Below, piece after piece: positions 47,559-57,983 of a stretch of 64,000 nucleotides of DNA. The position numbers and the translations under genes are program-made. The notes beneath the pieces are model-generated. The model worked only from the letters and a program-made list of their open reading frames with translations. It ran no database searches and was not told the origin of the DNA. The stretch comes from Xenopus tropicalis. Lineage: Eukaryota; Chordata; Amphibia; Anura; Pipidae. The DNA is taken from NCBI RefSeq assembly GCF_000004195.4, contig NC_030683.2:48869358-48933357 (forward strand), written 5' to 3'. Every line of letters begins with the position of its first letter. The stretch's first letter is position 1.

Positions 47559-47669
47559 TTTGCTATTTAAGCAAAATGCATGGCCCTTCTGCACTTTGTC
47601 CTACACAAGAGGACAGGAAGGCATACTGCTAGAGCCATTAACACTGCTTGTGGCAGAAACATACTGTTA
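47559..47669. repeat. short repeat related to 45555-45760
   Basis: AAGCAAAATGCATGGCCCTT here matches AAGCAATATGCATGGCCCTC at 45704. CCTTCTGCACTTTG and GGAAGGCATACTGCTAGAG match words near 45568 and 45632. The units flank the proximal duplicated block on both sides. Confidence 0.55.
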
Positions 47670-47880
47670 GGGGCAGATTTGTCAAAATGTGAGTTAAGAG
47701 CTTTATAAGTAAAAACTCACCCACATTCTATTCAATCCTAAGGAATTTTAAGAAGTCTATTTATCAATTGGTGATTTGTAACGTTCACCCATTGATAAAT
47801 TCACTTCTAAAAATCCCATTGGAATGAATAGAGCATGGGTGAGTTTTTACGTATTGAGCTTTAAACTCACATTTTGAGTG
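47670..47880. mobile_element. palindromic MITE (GGGGCAGATTTGTC family)
   Basis: Starts after TTA with GGGGCAGATTTGTCAAAATG; arms AAAAACTCACCCA and GGGTGAGTTTTTAC. The right end has decayed. Same family as 5989-6146. Confidence 0.65.
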
Positions 47881-47902
47881 GGATAAAGAGAGAGAGGGGT
47901 AA

Positions 47903-48139
47903 GGAGGCATATTTATTATGCTGTGTAAAAAACGGCGAGAAAATTCGCCACACATCACTAGGCTTCACCATGTAAAAATCAACTTCATTATTTACATGGT
48001 TTTTTTCTTTTGCCAGAATTGATGTAAAATAAAGGTGTAAAATCTGGCATTCAGCTGCAATTTTCTACGTTTCTTTTTCACAGCTTTTTATGCCTTTTTT
48101 CCTGCAAATTCGTTTTTTACAGAATAATATATATGCCCC
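47903..48139. mobile_element. Harbinger-type MITE (GGGGCATATTTATTATGCTG family)
   Basis: Ends GGAGGCATATTTATTATG and ATATATGCCCC with TAA on both sides (47900-47902, 48140-48142). Interior AAAAAACGGCGAGAAAATTC is shared with 63159-63435. Confidence 0.8.
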
Positions 48140-48177
48140 TAAATGTTCCTGGGATTATTACTGTTTATATAGTTGGG

Positions 48178-48560
48178 GTCCCTATGTCATTTTATAATTT
48201 GTTATAATATGTTATAGCATGGCCAGTTCTTAGCAACTTTATAATTGATCTTTTTTTATGTTTTATCATTTTTGAATGATTTCCTTTCCTCTGACTCTTT
48301 CCAGCTTTCAAATAGGGGTCACTGACCCCAGCAGCCAGAAAACTACTGCTCTTTAAGGCTACAATTGTTTTGTTACTTTTTATTACTAATCTTTCTATTC
48401 AAAACCATTCCTATTCATATTGCAGTTTCTTATTCAAACCACTGCCTGGTTGTTAGAGTAATTTGCACCCTAGCAACCATATAGCTGCTAAAATTCTAAA
48501 CTGAAGAATTGCTGAATAAAAAGCTACATAATTTATAACCACATATACTGTAATTAAACA
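48178..48560. repeat. interspersed repeat, same family as 20214-20475
   Basis: CCAGCTTTCAAATAGGGGTC and ACTGACCCCAGCAGCC match the other copy. It continues through CCCTAGCAACCATATAGCTG, extending further than the first copy. Confidence 0.65.
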
Positions 48561-48741
48561 AAAAGACCATTTGCAAATTGTTTTAGAATGGCACACTCTA
48601 CCACATACCTAAGCTTTAAGTTACTGTGCTGTAATGGTGGTATGATTGTGACCAGTGTGCTGTTATTTGTTAAAGGTCACTTTACTTTTATAGTGGAGAT
48701 TAAATCACCATTATACAGATGCACCCAGTTTTACTTACCTT

Positions 48742-48895
48742 ATGGCTCATTTATAAATACTGGGCCAATTTGCACATGATCACATTTTTGTTTTAATTGT
48801 CATCCTCCAGCTGACTTGAAAAAAGCCAACCAGTGATTGGTTGCTATGGGTTACTGCCCATGTGCAAATTGGCCCAGTGTTTATAAATGAGCCCC
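48742..48895. mobile_element. palindromic MITE (CACTGGGCAAATT family)
   Basis: CTCATTTATAAATACTGGGC pairs with CCCAGTGTTTATAAATGAGC. Shares GGTTGCTATGGGTTACTGCC with 6874-7041. Confidence 0.75.
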
Positions 48896-49310
48896 AATGT
48901 CTCTAAATATAATTAAACATACTGTGAATAATTATTAACAGATGGCCAACTCAAACGCAAGATACATTTTTATAAATGGCATCATTATTATATAATATTT
49001 TGGTCTTTAAGCATGTCTTGGCCAACATTATGGCAGAGTTTGGGCAGTACTGATCTAACGTAATGTTAAGACTGATTGTGTCTGGCTGAAAATCTTTTCA
49101 AATATTTTTCCAAACCTAAACAAGACACATCAGGGATATAATCTGGATGGAAGGCCTGAGATTAATAACCTGCTACTTATGTAACTATATACATATACTG
49201 TTTCCTGACAGTGACACCTGTATATATTCAGAGGTTACTGAGCTGCAAGTAGTGTTTAGATACAATTCCTAGTTGTCAGTTCATTTGGTTGTACTTTATT
49301 TAATATTTCT

Positions 49311-49857
49311 TTAAAGAAACAGTAACACAAAAATATTTAAATACCTTATAAGTAACAAAACATCTCTAATATTAGGTCTAGCCTTTCCCCCTTGCCTTTT
49401 TTAAATGCTTCATGTAGAATTTTAGTGACGAACTGCTCCATAGCAGCACGGCGAAAAGGCGACGGGTGCTTGAATTCCTGTGTGCACTGACCCGGAAGTT
49501 GTCTTCGTGTGGGAGGGCCTTCGGCACTTAAACTTTTTATCAGCTTATGCAGTTTAAATTTATGTTTCTGTTTCTTCAGACAGTTTGGGGGGTAATGTTG
49601 CGATCATAAATTTAAACTACATAAGCTGATAAAAAGCTTAAGTGCCGAAGGTCCTCTGACACGAAGACAACTTCCGGGTAAGTGTACCCAGGAATTAAAG
49701 CACCCGTCGCCTTTTCGCCGTGCTGCTATGGAGCAGTTTGTCACTAAAATTCTACATGAAGCATTTAAAAAAGGCAAGGGGGAAAGGCTAGACCTAATAT
49801 TAGAGATGTTTTGTTACTTATAAGGTATTTAAATATTTTTGTATTACTGTTCCATTT
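49311..49857. mobile_element. 547-bp palindromic TTAAAG element (T2/Kolobok-like)
   Basis: Starts TTAAAGAAACAGTAACAC; the right end GTATTACTGTTCC has lost its TTAA. Both halves match over about 230 bp as an inverted repeat (AGGTCTAGCCTTTCCCCCTT with its complement; GGCGAAAAGGCGACGGGTGC likewise), around a short spacer near 49585. Confidence 0.85.
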
Positions 49858-49920
49858 TGCTAATGACATAAGGTGTTTCCTTATCTTATGAAAAGCATCC
49901 TAACAGAGGCACCATACACC

Positions 49921-50179
49921 TAAAGGTGGTCATACATGGGCTGATTCTAGCTGCCAATATTGGGCCCTTAGACTGATACGGCAGCTTATCGGCCAGTATA
50001 TGGGCACTAACGACGAGCCGATGCGGTCCCCAATCCGATTAAATTTCAAACCTGTTCAACTGAGATCTGCCTGATCTCAAACCGACAGAAGCCTATTCCC
50101 ATGGTTCTAATTCGATCGTTTGGCCCCGTGGCCAAACAACCAAATTAGCTCGATATCACCCACCCGTGGCGTGGATAAT
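49921..50179. repeat. interspersed repeat (GGTGGTCATACATGGGC family)
   Basis: Begins AAAGGTGGTCATACATGGGC and contains CGGCAGCTTATCGGCC and GACGAGCCGATGCGGTCCCC, common Xenopus repeat text. Cut at the right by the LINE insertion. Confidence 0.6.
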
Positions 50180-51399
50180 AAAATGCCATAGCCCTGACAT
50201 TACACACTGCTCTCTTGCACCTGGAGAAGAGAGACACGTATGTGAGAATGCTGTTTGTAGATTACAGCTCAGCATTCAACACCATCGTTCCCTCGAAGCT
50301 GGACAGGAAACTACAGGATCTAGGATTGAGCAGCTCTCTCTGTAGCTGGATCCTTAACCTTCTGTCAGACAGACACCAGATGGTCAGCACCACTTCATCC
50401 TTCATCATTATGACCACTGGTGCTCCACAGGGGTGTGTACTGAGCACTCTCCTGTACTCACTCTACACCTACGACTGCACGGCCACTAGCAGCTCCAACA
50501 TCATTGTGAAGTTTGCGGACGACACAACAGTGGTGGGTCTTATCACCAATGGTGATGGGACTGCATATAGGGAGGAGGTCAGTGCCCTGTCACATTGGTG
50601 CCAGGAGAACCATCTCACCCTCAATGTTACAAAGACCAAAGAGATGATAGTGGACATTGCCGGAGGTGTGGAGGAGTACATTCCCCCATCACCATCAGTG
50701 GAACTGCTGTGGAAAGAGTGAGTAGCTTCCGTTTCATGGATGTGCATTTAGCGGAGGATCTCACATGGTCAGTTAACATGGACAAAACAGTGAAGAAAGC
50801 GCAACAGCACCTCTTCTTTCTCAGGAGGCTAAAGAGATTCTGCATGAGCCCCTGCATCCTCAGGACCTTCTACCGCTGTGCCATTGAGAGTGTCCTCCCT
50901 GGATGCATCACTGGCAACAGCACTGCCTACAACCGCAAAGCTCTGCAGAGAGTGGTGTGGTGGTCTGAAAAGATAATTGGAGGTGAGCTTCCCTCCCTCC
51001 AGGACATCTATAGGAAGCGGTGCCTGAGGAAAGCGGAGAGGATCATCAAAGACTCCAGTCACCCTAGCCACGGACTGTTCAAACTACTTCCGTCAGGCAG
51101 GAGATAAAGTAGCATCCGGTCCCGAACCAGCAGGCTGAGGGACCGCTTTTTCCATCAGGCCATCAGACTGCTGAACACTGACCACTAACATTTCATAGAC
51201 ACTTCAGCAACACTACGACACTATTGATGTGCACTCATTCTTATATTCTTATACATGCCTACTCGTGCATATTTATTCTATATTTTGTACTTTACTGCTG
51301 CATGTGAAGCTTGCACACAAGAATTTCACTCACATGTACTGTACCAGTGTACCAGTAATATGATGTGACAATAAAAGTGATTTGATTTGATTTGATTTC
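50180..51399 (+). mobile_element. 5'-truncated LINE of the L2/CR1 group
   Basis: Carries the C-terminal half of a non-LTR reverse transcriptase, a short 3' UTR and a tandem tail of TTTGA/TGATT units (51377-51399) after GTGACAATAAAAG. The 5' end is cut inside the RT domain, as usual for LINEs. Clade assignment (L2-like) is from protein style and the pentamer tail. Confidence 0.88.
50190..51188 (+). pseudogene. LINE reverse transcriptase, 3' part, with two lesions
   Basis: RT motifs in order: A (LFVDYSSAFN, about 50250), B (TGAPQGCVLS, about 50415), C (FADDTTVVGL, from 50512), then HWCQENHLTLNVTKTKEMIV. A frameshift near 50655 moves the reading to the frame giving SPITISGTAVERVSSFRF, KKAQQHLFFLRRLKRF, RKALQRVVW, LPSLQDIYRKRC and SHPSHGLFKLLPSGRR. 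There a TAA (51105-51107) replaces an expected Tyr. Beyond it the same frame continues SSIRSRTSRLRD and FFHQAIRLLN to TAA at 51188. So: one frameshift, one nonsense change, catalytic Asp residues intact, N-terminus missing. An unmoving relic, but moderately young. Confidence 0.9.
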
Positions 51400-52070
51400 A
51401 ATACAATACAAAAACATAGACTCTATATTGCTGCCACTCTGTAAAGTTCATTGTATGTTGAGGACAGTTAAAGGGATACAGATTCACAGTCTTAGATTAA
51501 ACCAGTCCCAAAGCTTCATAGCAACAGTACCACTTCCAGCATCCCCTGACAACAATGACTTCTAATGGGTATTACAAATAATCATTGTTTTTAAATTAGG
51601 AGAAATAGCTTCTCTAATTTACCTGATGGCGCAGAGGAAAGAGCTTTATACGAGTGACAGATTTAACACTGGTAGTGTTATTTTCCCAAGCAGTTAAGGA
51701 TGTTACTGCACTCACTTGCATCATGTTGAAATTAATGCAATGGGAAGATTTGTCTGTGAATTGATTAAATGATAGAATTTAGAGCTGCTCAATTTTGGAC
51801 AAAATTCAGTGAGAGGAAATGCTTTGATAAAAAAAAGAAAATCTAAGCAGAAGAAAGGGTTAATACTGCTAGGAAGATGTCAGTACCCCAATTCAACTTC
51901 CCCATAAGGGAAGAGTTTTCTACTGAGAGATCTGAGAAGGATTCTGAAACATGTGACACATTATCCGCAATGCTTGGGTCCAACTGGGTCCCACATTAAA
52001 AAATCCAGTAGGTATATTTTTCAAGCAAAATGATTTATACTACCTAAGATAAAATCAATTATGACATCCT
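51400..52070. other. sequence after the LINE, nothing recognised
   Basis: No gene or named repeat seen. Confidence 0.45.
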
Positions 52071-52185
52071 ATACTGGTATAGAACATTCTGTAATCCAGA
52101 ATGCTTGGGGCCTAGGGTTTTCTGTATAAGAGGTCTTTCTGTCATTTGTATCACCATGCAGTCTACTAAATAATACATTTAATTC
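52071..52185 (-). mobile_element. mariner-like MITE fragment
   Basis: Reverse-orientation right end only: TACTGGTATAGAAC, ATCCAGAATGCTTGGGGCC, then GTCTACTAAATAATAC. Confidence 0.65.
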
Positions 52186-52923
52186 CCACAGCCAGTACAT
52201 TACCTGTGGATTATTAGAGAATTGATATTAATACTACTTTAAGAAATTGAAGTTTAAGGTTTTTGTATGGCCTTTACAGTCCTCAGACTTAAACATTAGA
52301 GGCATTAGAGGGAAAAATGAATTAATTCAATTAATGGAAGTTATTTGGCTAAAATAAATATTTGGAGGCTATGATTGCTAACATCAGTGTTGTTACAAAG
52401 TACTGACTGACAGGATTCCCAAACAGAAGTTGTGCTAACTTATTTTCAATAAAATGTGTATTTGTACCAGGGGTGGCCAAACGTTTAAACACAACTGTAT
52501 TATGTTCAACCAAAAGCATCTGGACACATTTTCAGCTAAAAGTATCTGGACATATTCTCAGTTGTAACACTCGCTGCTGAGCTCCAAACTGTTTCTGGAA
52601 ACAACATCTGCACAAGAACTATTTAAAGGGAGCATGGGGGTTTTATTGGTGATTAGAGGCAAACAAAACTTAACATCACTATAAGCAATGCCAAGAATTA
52701 TCTGCAGTGCTACAAAGGTCACTGTCTGAAGCAGTGGAAATGCTCCTCTGGAGTGATAAATGGAATTTCACCATCTGGCAGTCTGACAGAAATGTGGCTT
52801 TGGCAGATGCCAGGAGAACACTACCTGTCTGAATGCAAAATGACAAAGGTAAGGTGTGGTTAGGAATAATAGTCAGGGGCTGTTTTACATGGACTACTGC
52901 ATGCAATGACATTCTTGACAATA
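52186..52923. other. intervening sequence, nothing recognised
   Basis: Includes phrases such as GGGGTGGCCAAACGTTTAAA that may come from an old transposon (transposase-adjacent text of Tc1-like elements). No readable ORF. Confidence 0.35.
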
Positions 52924-53216
52924 CAGGTATGGGACCTATTATCCAGAATGCTCGGGACCGTAATTTGGATCTCCATAACTTAAGTCTGCTAAATATCATT
53001 TAAATATTAAATAAACCCAATAGGATTGTTTTACCTCCAATAAGGATTAATTATATCTTAGTTGGGTACAAGGTACAGTTTTATTATTACAGAGAAAAAG
53101 GAAATTATTTTTAAAAATTAGAATTATTTGCTTTTAATGGAGTCTATGGGAGATGGGATTTCCGTAATTCGGAACTTTCTGGATAATGGGTTTCCGGATA
53201 AGGGATCCCATACCTA
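52924..53216 (-). mobile_element. mariner-like MITE, near full length
   Basis: TA|CAGGTATGGGACCTATTATC to GGATCCCATACCTA|TA, reverse orientation, with a small deletion after GCTCGGGACC. Confidence 0.85.
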
Positions 53217-53547
53217 TACCACACTTCTACTTTGTGAAAGCAGTTTGGGGACGGCCCATAAGTATTTCTGTACAATAATAACCCTGGGAACAAAGGGATT
53301 TCCATACAGAATGGGTTTGTTTAGGTAAGTGGAGGAACTTGATTGGCCTGTGCAGAAACTTGACCTCATTTCAAACCTGTGGGACTAATAAGAACTGTAA
53401 GCCTGTAAAATACAATGTAACATGAGATGTGTAGATATAATGTATAGAGAGAATTAGCAAGTTTATGTAGTTATAGACTGCTCTGCGATACGCTCTAAAG
53501 GGAAGGAAGTAAAATGAAATCTTACAGTAAGAACCAATTGTGAATTG

Positions 53548-53679
53548 TAGTGATGAGCGAATCTGTCCATTATGCTTCGTCGAAACATTTGTGAAACGAC
53601 AGCAAGATTCGCGAAACGGTGAAAAATCAGCGAAATTCTCTGCGAATCTATGCCTGCCGAAAAAATTCACTCATCACTA
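53548..53679. mobile_element. hAT MITE (TAGTGATGAGCGAA family)
   Basis: 132 bp, ends TAGTGATGAGCGAA and TTCACTCATCACTA, perfect 8-bp duplication GTGAATTG (53540-53547, 53680-53687). Confidence 0.93.
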
Positions 53680-54019
53680 GTGAATTGTTAAAAATGAATT
53701 GTATATGTCTTGTGCTTAGGTTTAAATGTAAGCATCTTTATTGTTAAAGGATCACTTTAAATTTCTAGGTTTGTACAAGGTTTGGAGACTCATTAAACCC
53801 AGTGTACCTCCCTACCAGAACAGAATGATATAACCTTTAGATAAAACTAAAGATTTATTAGTTACATCTTCATTTTCTTCTGTTTAGTACTTTTTAGCAA
53901 GAAATACTGACAGCAAGGGTTAACAATGTATTTGTGTATGTTCATATATGTTCATGACCAAAGCCAGTGTCAGACTGCACTGCCAGGGAACCGGGCCTTT
54001 TTCCTGGCAGGCTCTGACC

Positions 54020-54272
54020 CAGGGTTGGACTGGGCCGCCAGGACACCGGGAAAAATCCCAGTGGATCCCGGCGGCCCAGACCCGACTCTTGCAGCGCTCC
54101 ACCTGCCTGACCGCTCCTCCCCTGACGCGTTACATTTACACGCTTGGGGTAGGACGTTGGGTGGGGGGGACTGCAAAGGGGGTTAGGGGGGCCCCTGGGG
54201 GGCTTAGGGGACACCTGCAGGGCCCCTGGGACAGGAGCACCAGTGGGCCCTTCACCCCCCAGTATGACCCTG
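54020..54272. mobile_element. GC-rich hAT-like MITE (CAGGGTTGGACTGGG)
   Basis: Ends CAGGGTTGGACTGGGC and CCCCAGTATGACCCTG are inverted. Flanking 8-mers CTCTGACC and CCCTGACC match at 7 of 8. Interior is strongly G/C-rich with long G and C runs. Several overlapping ORFs here are a by-product of composition. Confidence 0.8.
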
Positions 54273-54280
54273 CCCTGACC

Positions 54281-56328
54281 TTAGTGGGCCCTTTGTCCTT
54301 TTCCAGAGCAGTAACTCTTCTCTACCTTCTCTAGGTTCTGCTTGTGTTTTATGTATTCCCAGCAGTGAGAAAAATAGGAAAGAGTTAGGTTAGGAATCTG
54401 TGATGGGGTAAGGGAAATGAATGAGGCAAATTTATTGCCACAGATCAGCAGGAGAATCCTGGGAGGCTGTTAATTATATAGGGCAGAAGTTTCTCTGAAA
54501 GGAATTATACATTGTAAATGGGAGACCAGCAGCTAATAGATTCTTTAAATAACAAGGGGATAGAGATGTTCTGCCGCCTGTGTGCCTGTCTGTGCTCTCT
54601 GTTTCAGTCTGTCTGTACCCACTGTATTGCTCTATGCTTATACACAGCTTGCACTAGCAGTAATGCAACAAGCAACACACAGGAGAGCACAGCTGCCCAC
54701 ATAGAATTTGTCCTGAATGCAACTTTTTGGAAGCAGCCACTTCGGTTGCTGTGATATCTCTATAAACAAAATGTTTCCGATAGACATCAGTGAACTGGCA
54801 TATAGTGGGAATAATGCCTTCTAAGCTATATTAATCAGTTACATTCAACAATGAATATCAGGATACCAGGGTTTTCTCAATAAGGAGAAGCTCTGTTAAG
54901 GTTGTGATTGGAGATTAAAGGCTAATACAACAATGGAACCTTGATCACCATATTACGGTGACTGAAACAGCAATACCACTATCCTGTTACCGGTGGTGGG
55001 AAACCCATAATACACTCTGCTCAAGCAGAGGGGAAGTAGACCAAGATGGGTGGCAGTGTTTTGCCCTCTACCATAAGTAGAGACTTTAACAACGCTGTGA
55101 GCGATACAGCCTCTGAAATACAGACACATGAGCACAATAAATTTAATATATGCTGTATTCAAACATACATTGTATGGTTGCACATCAGGGGGCCTGTTTA
55201 TTAAAAGTCAAAATGCTCTGCCAAAGTCTCTTAAACATTACAATGTTAATGTTTATCTGATGCAGGTAGAGTATTTATAATGTGTTTAAACTCTGTACTC
55301 CTTATTTAAAATAAGTCTCCTACTGACACTTAGCCAAGGCACGCATGAATGCTGCGCAATTTTAACGTATATTAAAAGCTTTAGTAAGCACTCGTGTGTT
55401 TGTAGTCTAAGCAGTATTAAATACCTTGTAAAATATATTAAAATATATTTCAGCCAGTCTATATATTTAATCTAGTCCAAACGTAATAGCTGTGATACCA
55501 TATTCTAACATCCTCTGATTGCAGTTGTTTGATTATTAACAAGACTGGGTTACAAAAAATGGTTTGCAGCATTTTTGAGCACAGGAGAGATAAGCTAGAG
55601 AATGTGTAGGAACTCAGCTCACTGAGGACATCTGATGACGGAACATAAAATAACAGTTTTTAAAACCAAAGCTGTGGCATTAATAAATGTTGAGAAGCAG
55701 TGAGAATTTTTTTAAAGTTGCATGCATATTGGGAATCAGTATACAATTTAAAGTTGGGGAGACCATTGTGCTATTATTCAATGGAATTACAGTGCTATCT
55801 TAAACTGCGGATCACTGACATTACATAGTAGAATTATTGTATCATTATATACTGGGCATTACTATACCAATATATACAGTATATATATATAGGTATATAT
55901 TCAGGTTGCAGGGCATTGGACTACAATGTGTTCAGCTGTTGTGCTGTAATAAGCTGCACTTAACGCTCCATGCCATAGTGGGGTCACTGTGCCACACTGT
56001 GGGACTTACAGCAGAAGGCCTATGCTTTTACAGAAATAGGTTATATTTCTGTGGCATTTGTTGCTTTTTATCCTAGAAACAAGCACTGCCACAGCACTGT
56101 GACCCCTGTCTACAACATATCTGCCCGACAAGCAGTGATGGATTGCCACCAAGTGTATCTCTGCCCCACAAGCAGGATGCAGTATGGTCTTTCATTATAT
56201 AACCTTGTACTTCTTTTGGGGGCCAAAAGTGATAGAAAACCATACATATTGGTGACCCTTGGACTTACGTTCAGATTGTTCTTATAAACCTGGTGCTGCT
56301 GCCCAGTCACATCTCAAGGCAATACTAA
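54281..56328. other. sequence between repeats and the distal block, nothing recognised
   Basis: AT-rich; TA-rich simple sequence at about 55868-55900. No gene. Confidence 0.45.
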
Positions 56329-57099
56329 GAGAGAAAGAGGCTCAATGTGAATGGAAGAAGCACTTGTTGGTTAAATATGGATGGAAACAGAGAAAGGGAG
56401 GCAGAGAGTTGCTCAGGCTAAAGAGCTGCTCCTATGTATAACTTGAGGGGGGCTTTAGGAAGGTAGATTAAAAGAGAGGGGCCCCATGAACAAAATTTGA
56501 ACCAGAGCTGGGTTGGCACCTAGCTTTGTTTCTGTCCTACAGATTTCATTGTACTACCTGTGAAGCAACAGTTACAGAGAGTACTGCAATATATCGTTAT
56601 TTCAGGTGACATTTTTATGGCGGAACAGCATGTTCCTAAGTACAACCAGCCTATCCTTTCTTGCCACTAAAGCATACTAATAAGACACTAAAAAAGTTTT
56701 TATAGCCACTCACTGCTCCCTGCCTTGTCTTTCCCAAATTTCCCTATTGCCTAGACCACAGCATACAGTTCCAGTTCTGTATTCGATATTTTATACTAAC
56801 AAGAAATTGTATCATATTTAACTATTGACATACAAGTTTATCCTAATCTCAACAGCAGTGCACATTAAAAAATGAATTTCAGACTGACCTTGTGTATCAG
56901 TGTAACTACCAGTAAAATATTCTCTTCTTGCCCCATACAATTAACTTAACATCACACACTGCTACAGTAAATGGCTACATTGTATCCTAGCAGGAGTTCA
57001 AGCATCTGCCACCTCCATGTAGTTTTTATAAGGAGCTCAATATCCTACCCCTGTTCCCTTAGTGAGCATTATTATTCCATTCACCCGGTCCTTTCTTAC

Positions 57100-57178
57100 C
57101 AATGTGAATGATGGAGTCCGCTCGCACTGAAAGGCACTGAAATATCCAGGGGAAAAGACAGAGCATCAACATTTCCAT
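57100..57178 (-). CDS. GRID1: GRID1 exon 1, distal duplicated copy
   Basis: Second complete first coding exon of GRID1, 10,422 bp upstream of the proximal copy on the same strand. The ATG is at 57178-57176 and the donor GTAAGA starts at 57099. The 79 coding bases differ from the proximal copy at one position only: CTT for CTA, both Leu. The signal peptide and SVRADSIIHIG end are therefore unchanged, and the phase fits exon 2 (acceptor 43748/43747). No frameshift, stop or donor damage is visible. The surrounding 0.5 kb, including the upstream leader, is also very similar, whereas flanks further out have diverged. The likely role is an alternative, mutually exclusive first exon driven by its own promoter. 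The alternative is a silent duplicate kept similar by gene conversion. Expression of either copy cannot be judged from sequence. Confidence 0.88.
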
Positions 57179-57201
57179 TTCCAGCCTTGCAGACAGCACA
57201 T
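57166..57201 (-). promoter_or_regulatory. upstream ORF overlapping the GRID1 start (distal copy)
   Basis: Identical counterpart of the uORF at 46744-46779: ATG at 57201-57199, 12 codons including the TGA, overlapping the distal GRID1 ATG out of frame. Confidence 0.58.
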
Positions 57202-57606
57202 CAGCTCGGATTTGTTAGTGGTACAGAGGTACAGAAGATGAAAAATCTCTCCAGTGATAGCAAACAATAGAGATGAAATAACAAGATGAACACAAGATAA
57301 ATCCTGTATTTTGCAGTATGTATTAGAGTATCTTAGCCAGTGAAAAGCATAGACTTTCAGCTATCTAACACTCTGTGTGTGTCTGAAACCCAACAAACAG
57401 CAAACTGCAGAGGACCCCCCCCTCCCTCCCTTCTCTTCTACCACGTGATTGCAGAGACTCACCACTCAATATAGTCTTGGGGAAAACACTGAGAGATTGA
57501 GAGATGAGCTCTAATGGGAAACAGAGAAGCTCAGTTTCACAGTAGTCCCTAACAAAAAGCTTTGTGAAGATGTGGAAGAAGGCTTCCAGGGATTCTCCAC
57601 ACATAG
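57179..57606 (-). promoter_or_regulatory. GRID1 leader/promoter region, distal copy
   Basis: Counterpart of 46757-47190, over 90% identical by eye through the first roughly 400 bp. The E-box CACGTG (57442-57447), the C-rich tract (57414-57430) and the CAATATAGTCTTGGGGAAAA segment are retained. Probably the distal 5' UTR and promoter. Confidence 0.52.
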
Positions 57607-57983
57607 TCTAGATAGGGGTGACCAGTAAGGGAGGACAGACTTGGAATGCAAACTGGTCTAGGCAACTACCAGCTCTCAATTCAAATAGGGCAAGGCTGAT
57701 AAAGGAACACAACTTGGCATCTGAATGAATGGAGAAAGAAGATAAGCAGAATCTGGATTTATTATATGGATTACAAGGGGAGATTTGACTAAGCACTAAG
57801 GGAGTGATGTTAAACCATTGCGTGTGATGTGTACAAAGCCCTTCATTAGAACACACCAAACCAGAGAGGCATAGCTCTTGCTCTGCACCGCTCTCCACTG
57901 GCAACTCAGGAGGAGAGGAGTTACTTTATTCTGGAAGGCACAACTTTCAAGATTCACAGGCTGCAGCTGCATTGCTCTTTCAG

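Larger units (their letters stand above)
56329..57983 (-). repeat. duplicated GRID1 first-exon block, distal copy
   Basis: Partner of 45807-47558. It shares the low-coordinate limit GAGAGAAAGAGG, the end GATTCACAGGCT...ATTGCTCTTTCAG, and everything between in collinear order, including exon 1 and the leader. Length differs by about 100 bp through scattered indels. Confidence 0.85.

Noticed and set aside
50262..51071. Antisense ORFs across the LINE
   Set aside because: Shadows of the reverse transcriptase frame.
53926..54334. Cluster of long overlapping ORFs on both strands
   Set aside because: They arise from the G/C-rich composition of a MITE, which has few stop codons; no protein similarity.
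46678..57178. Second GRID1 first exon as an assembly or haplotype duplicate
   Set aside because: The copies share a conserved core but their outer flanks differ by many substitutions and indels, and different repeats lie around each. A recent allelic duplicate would be similar throughout.
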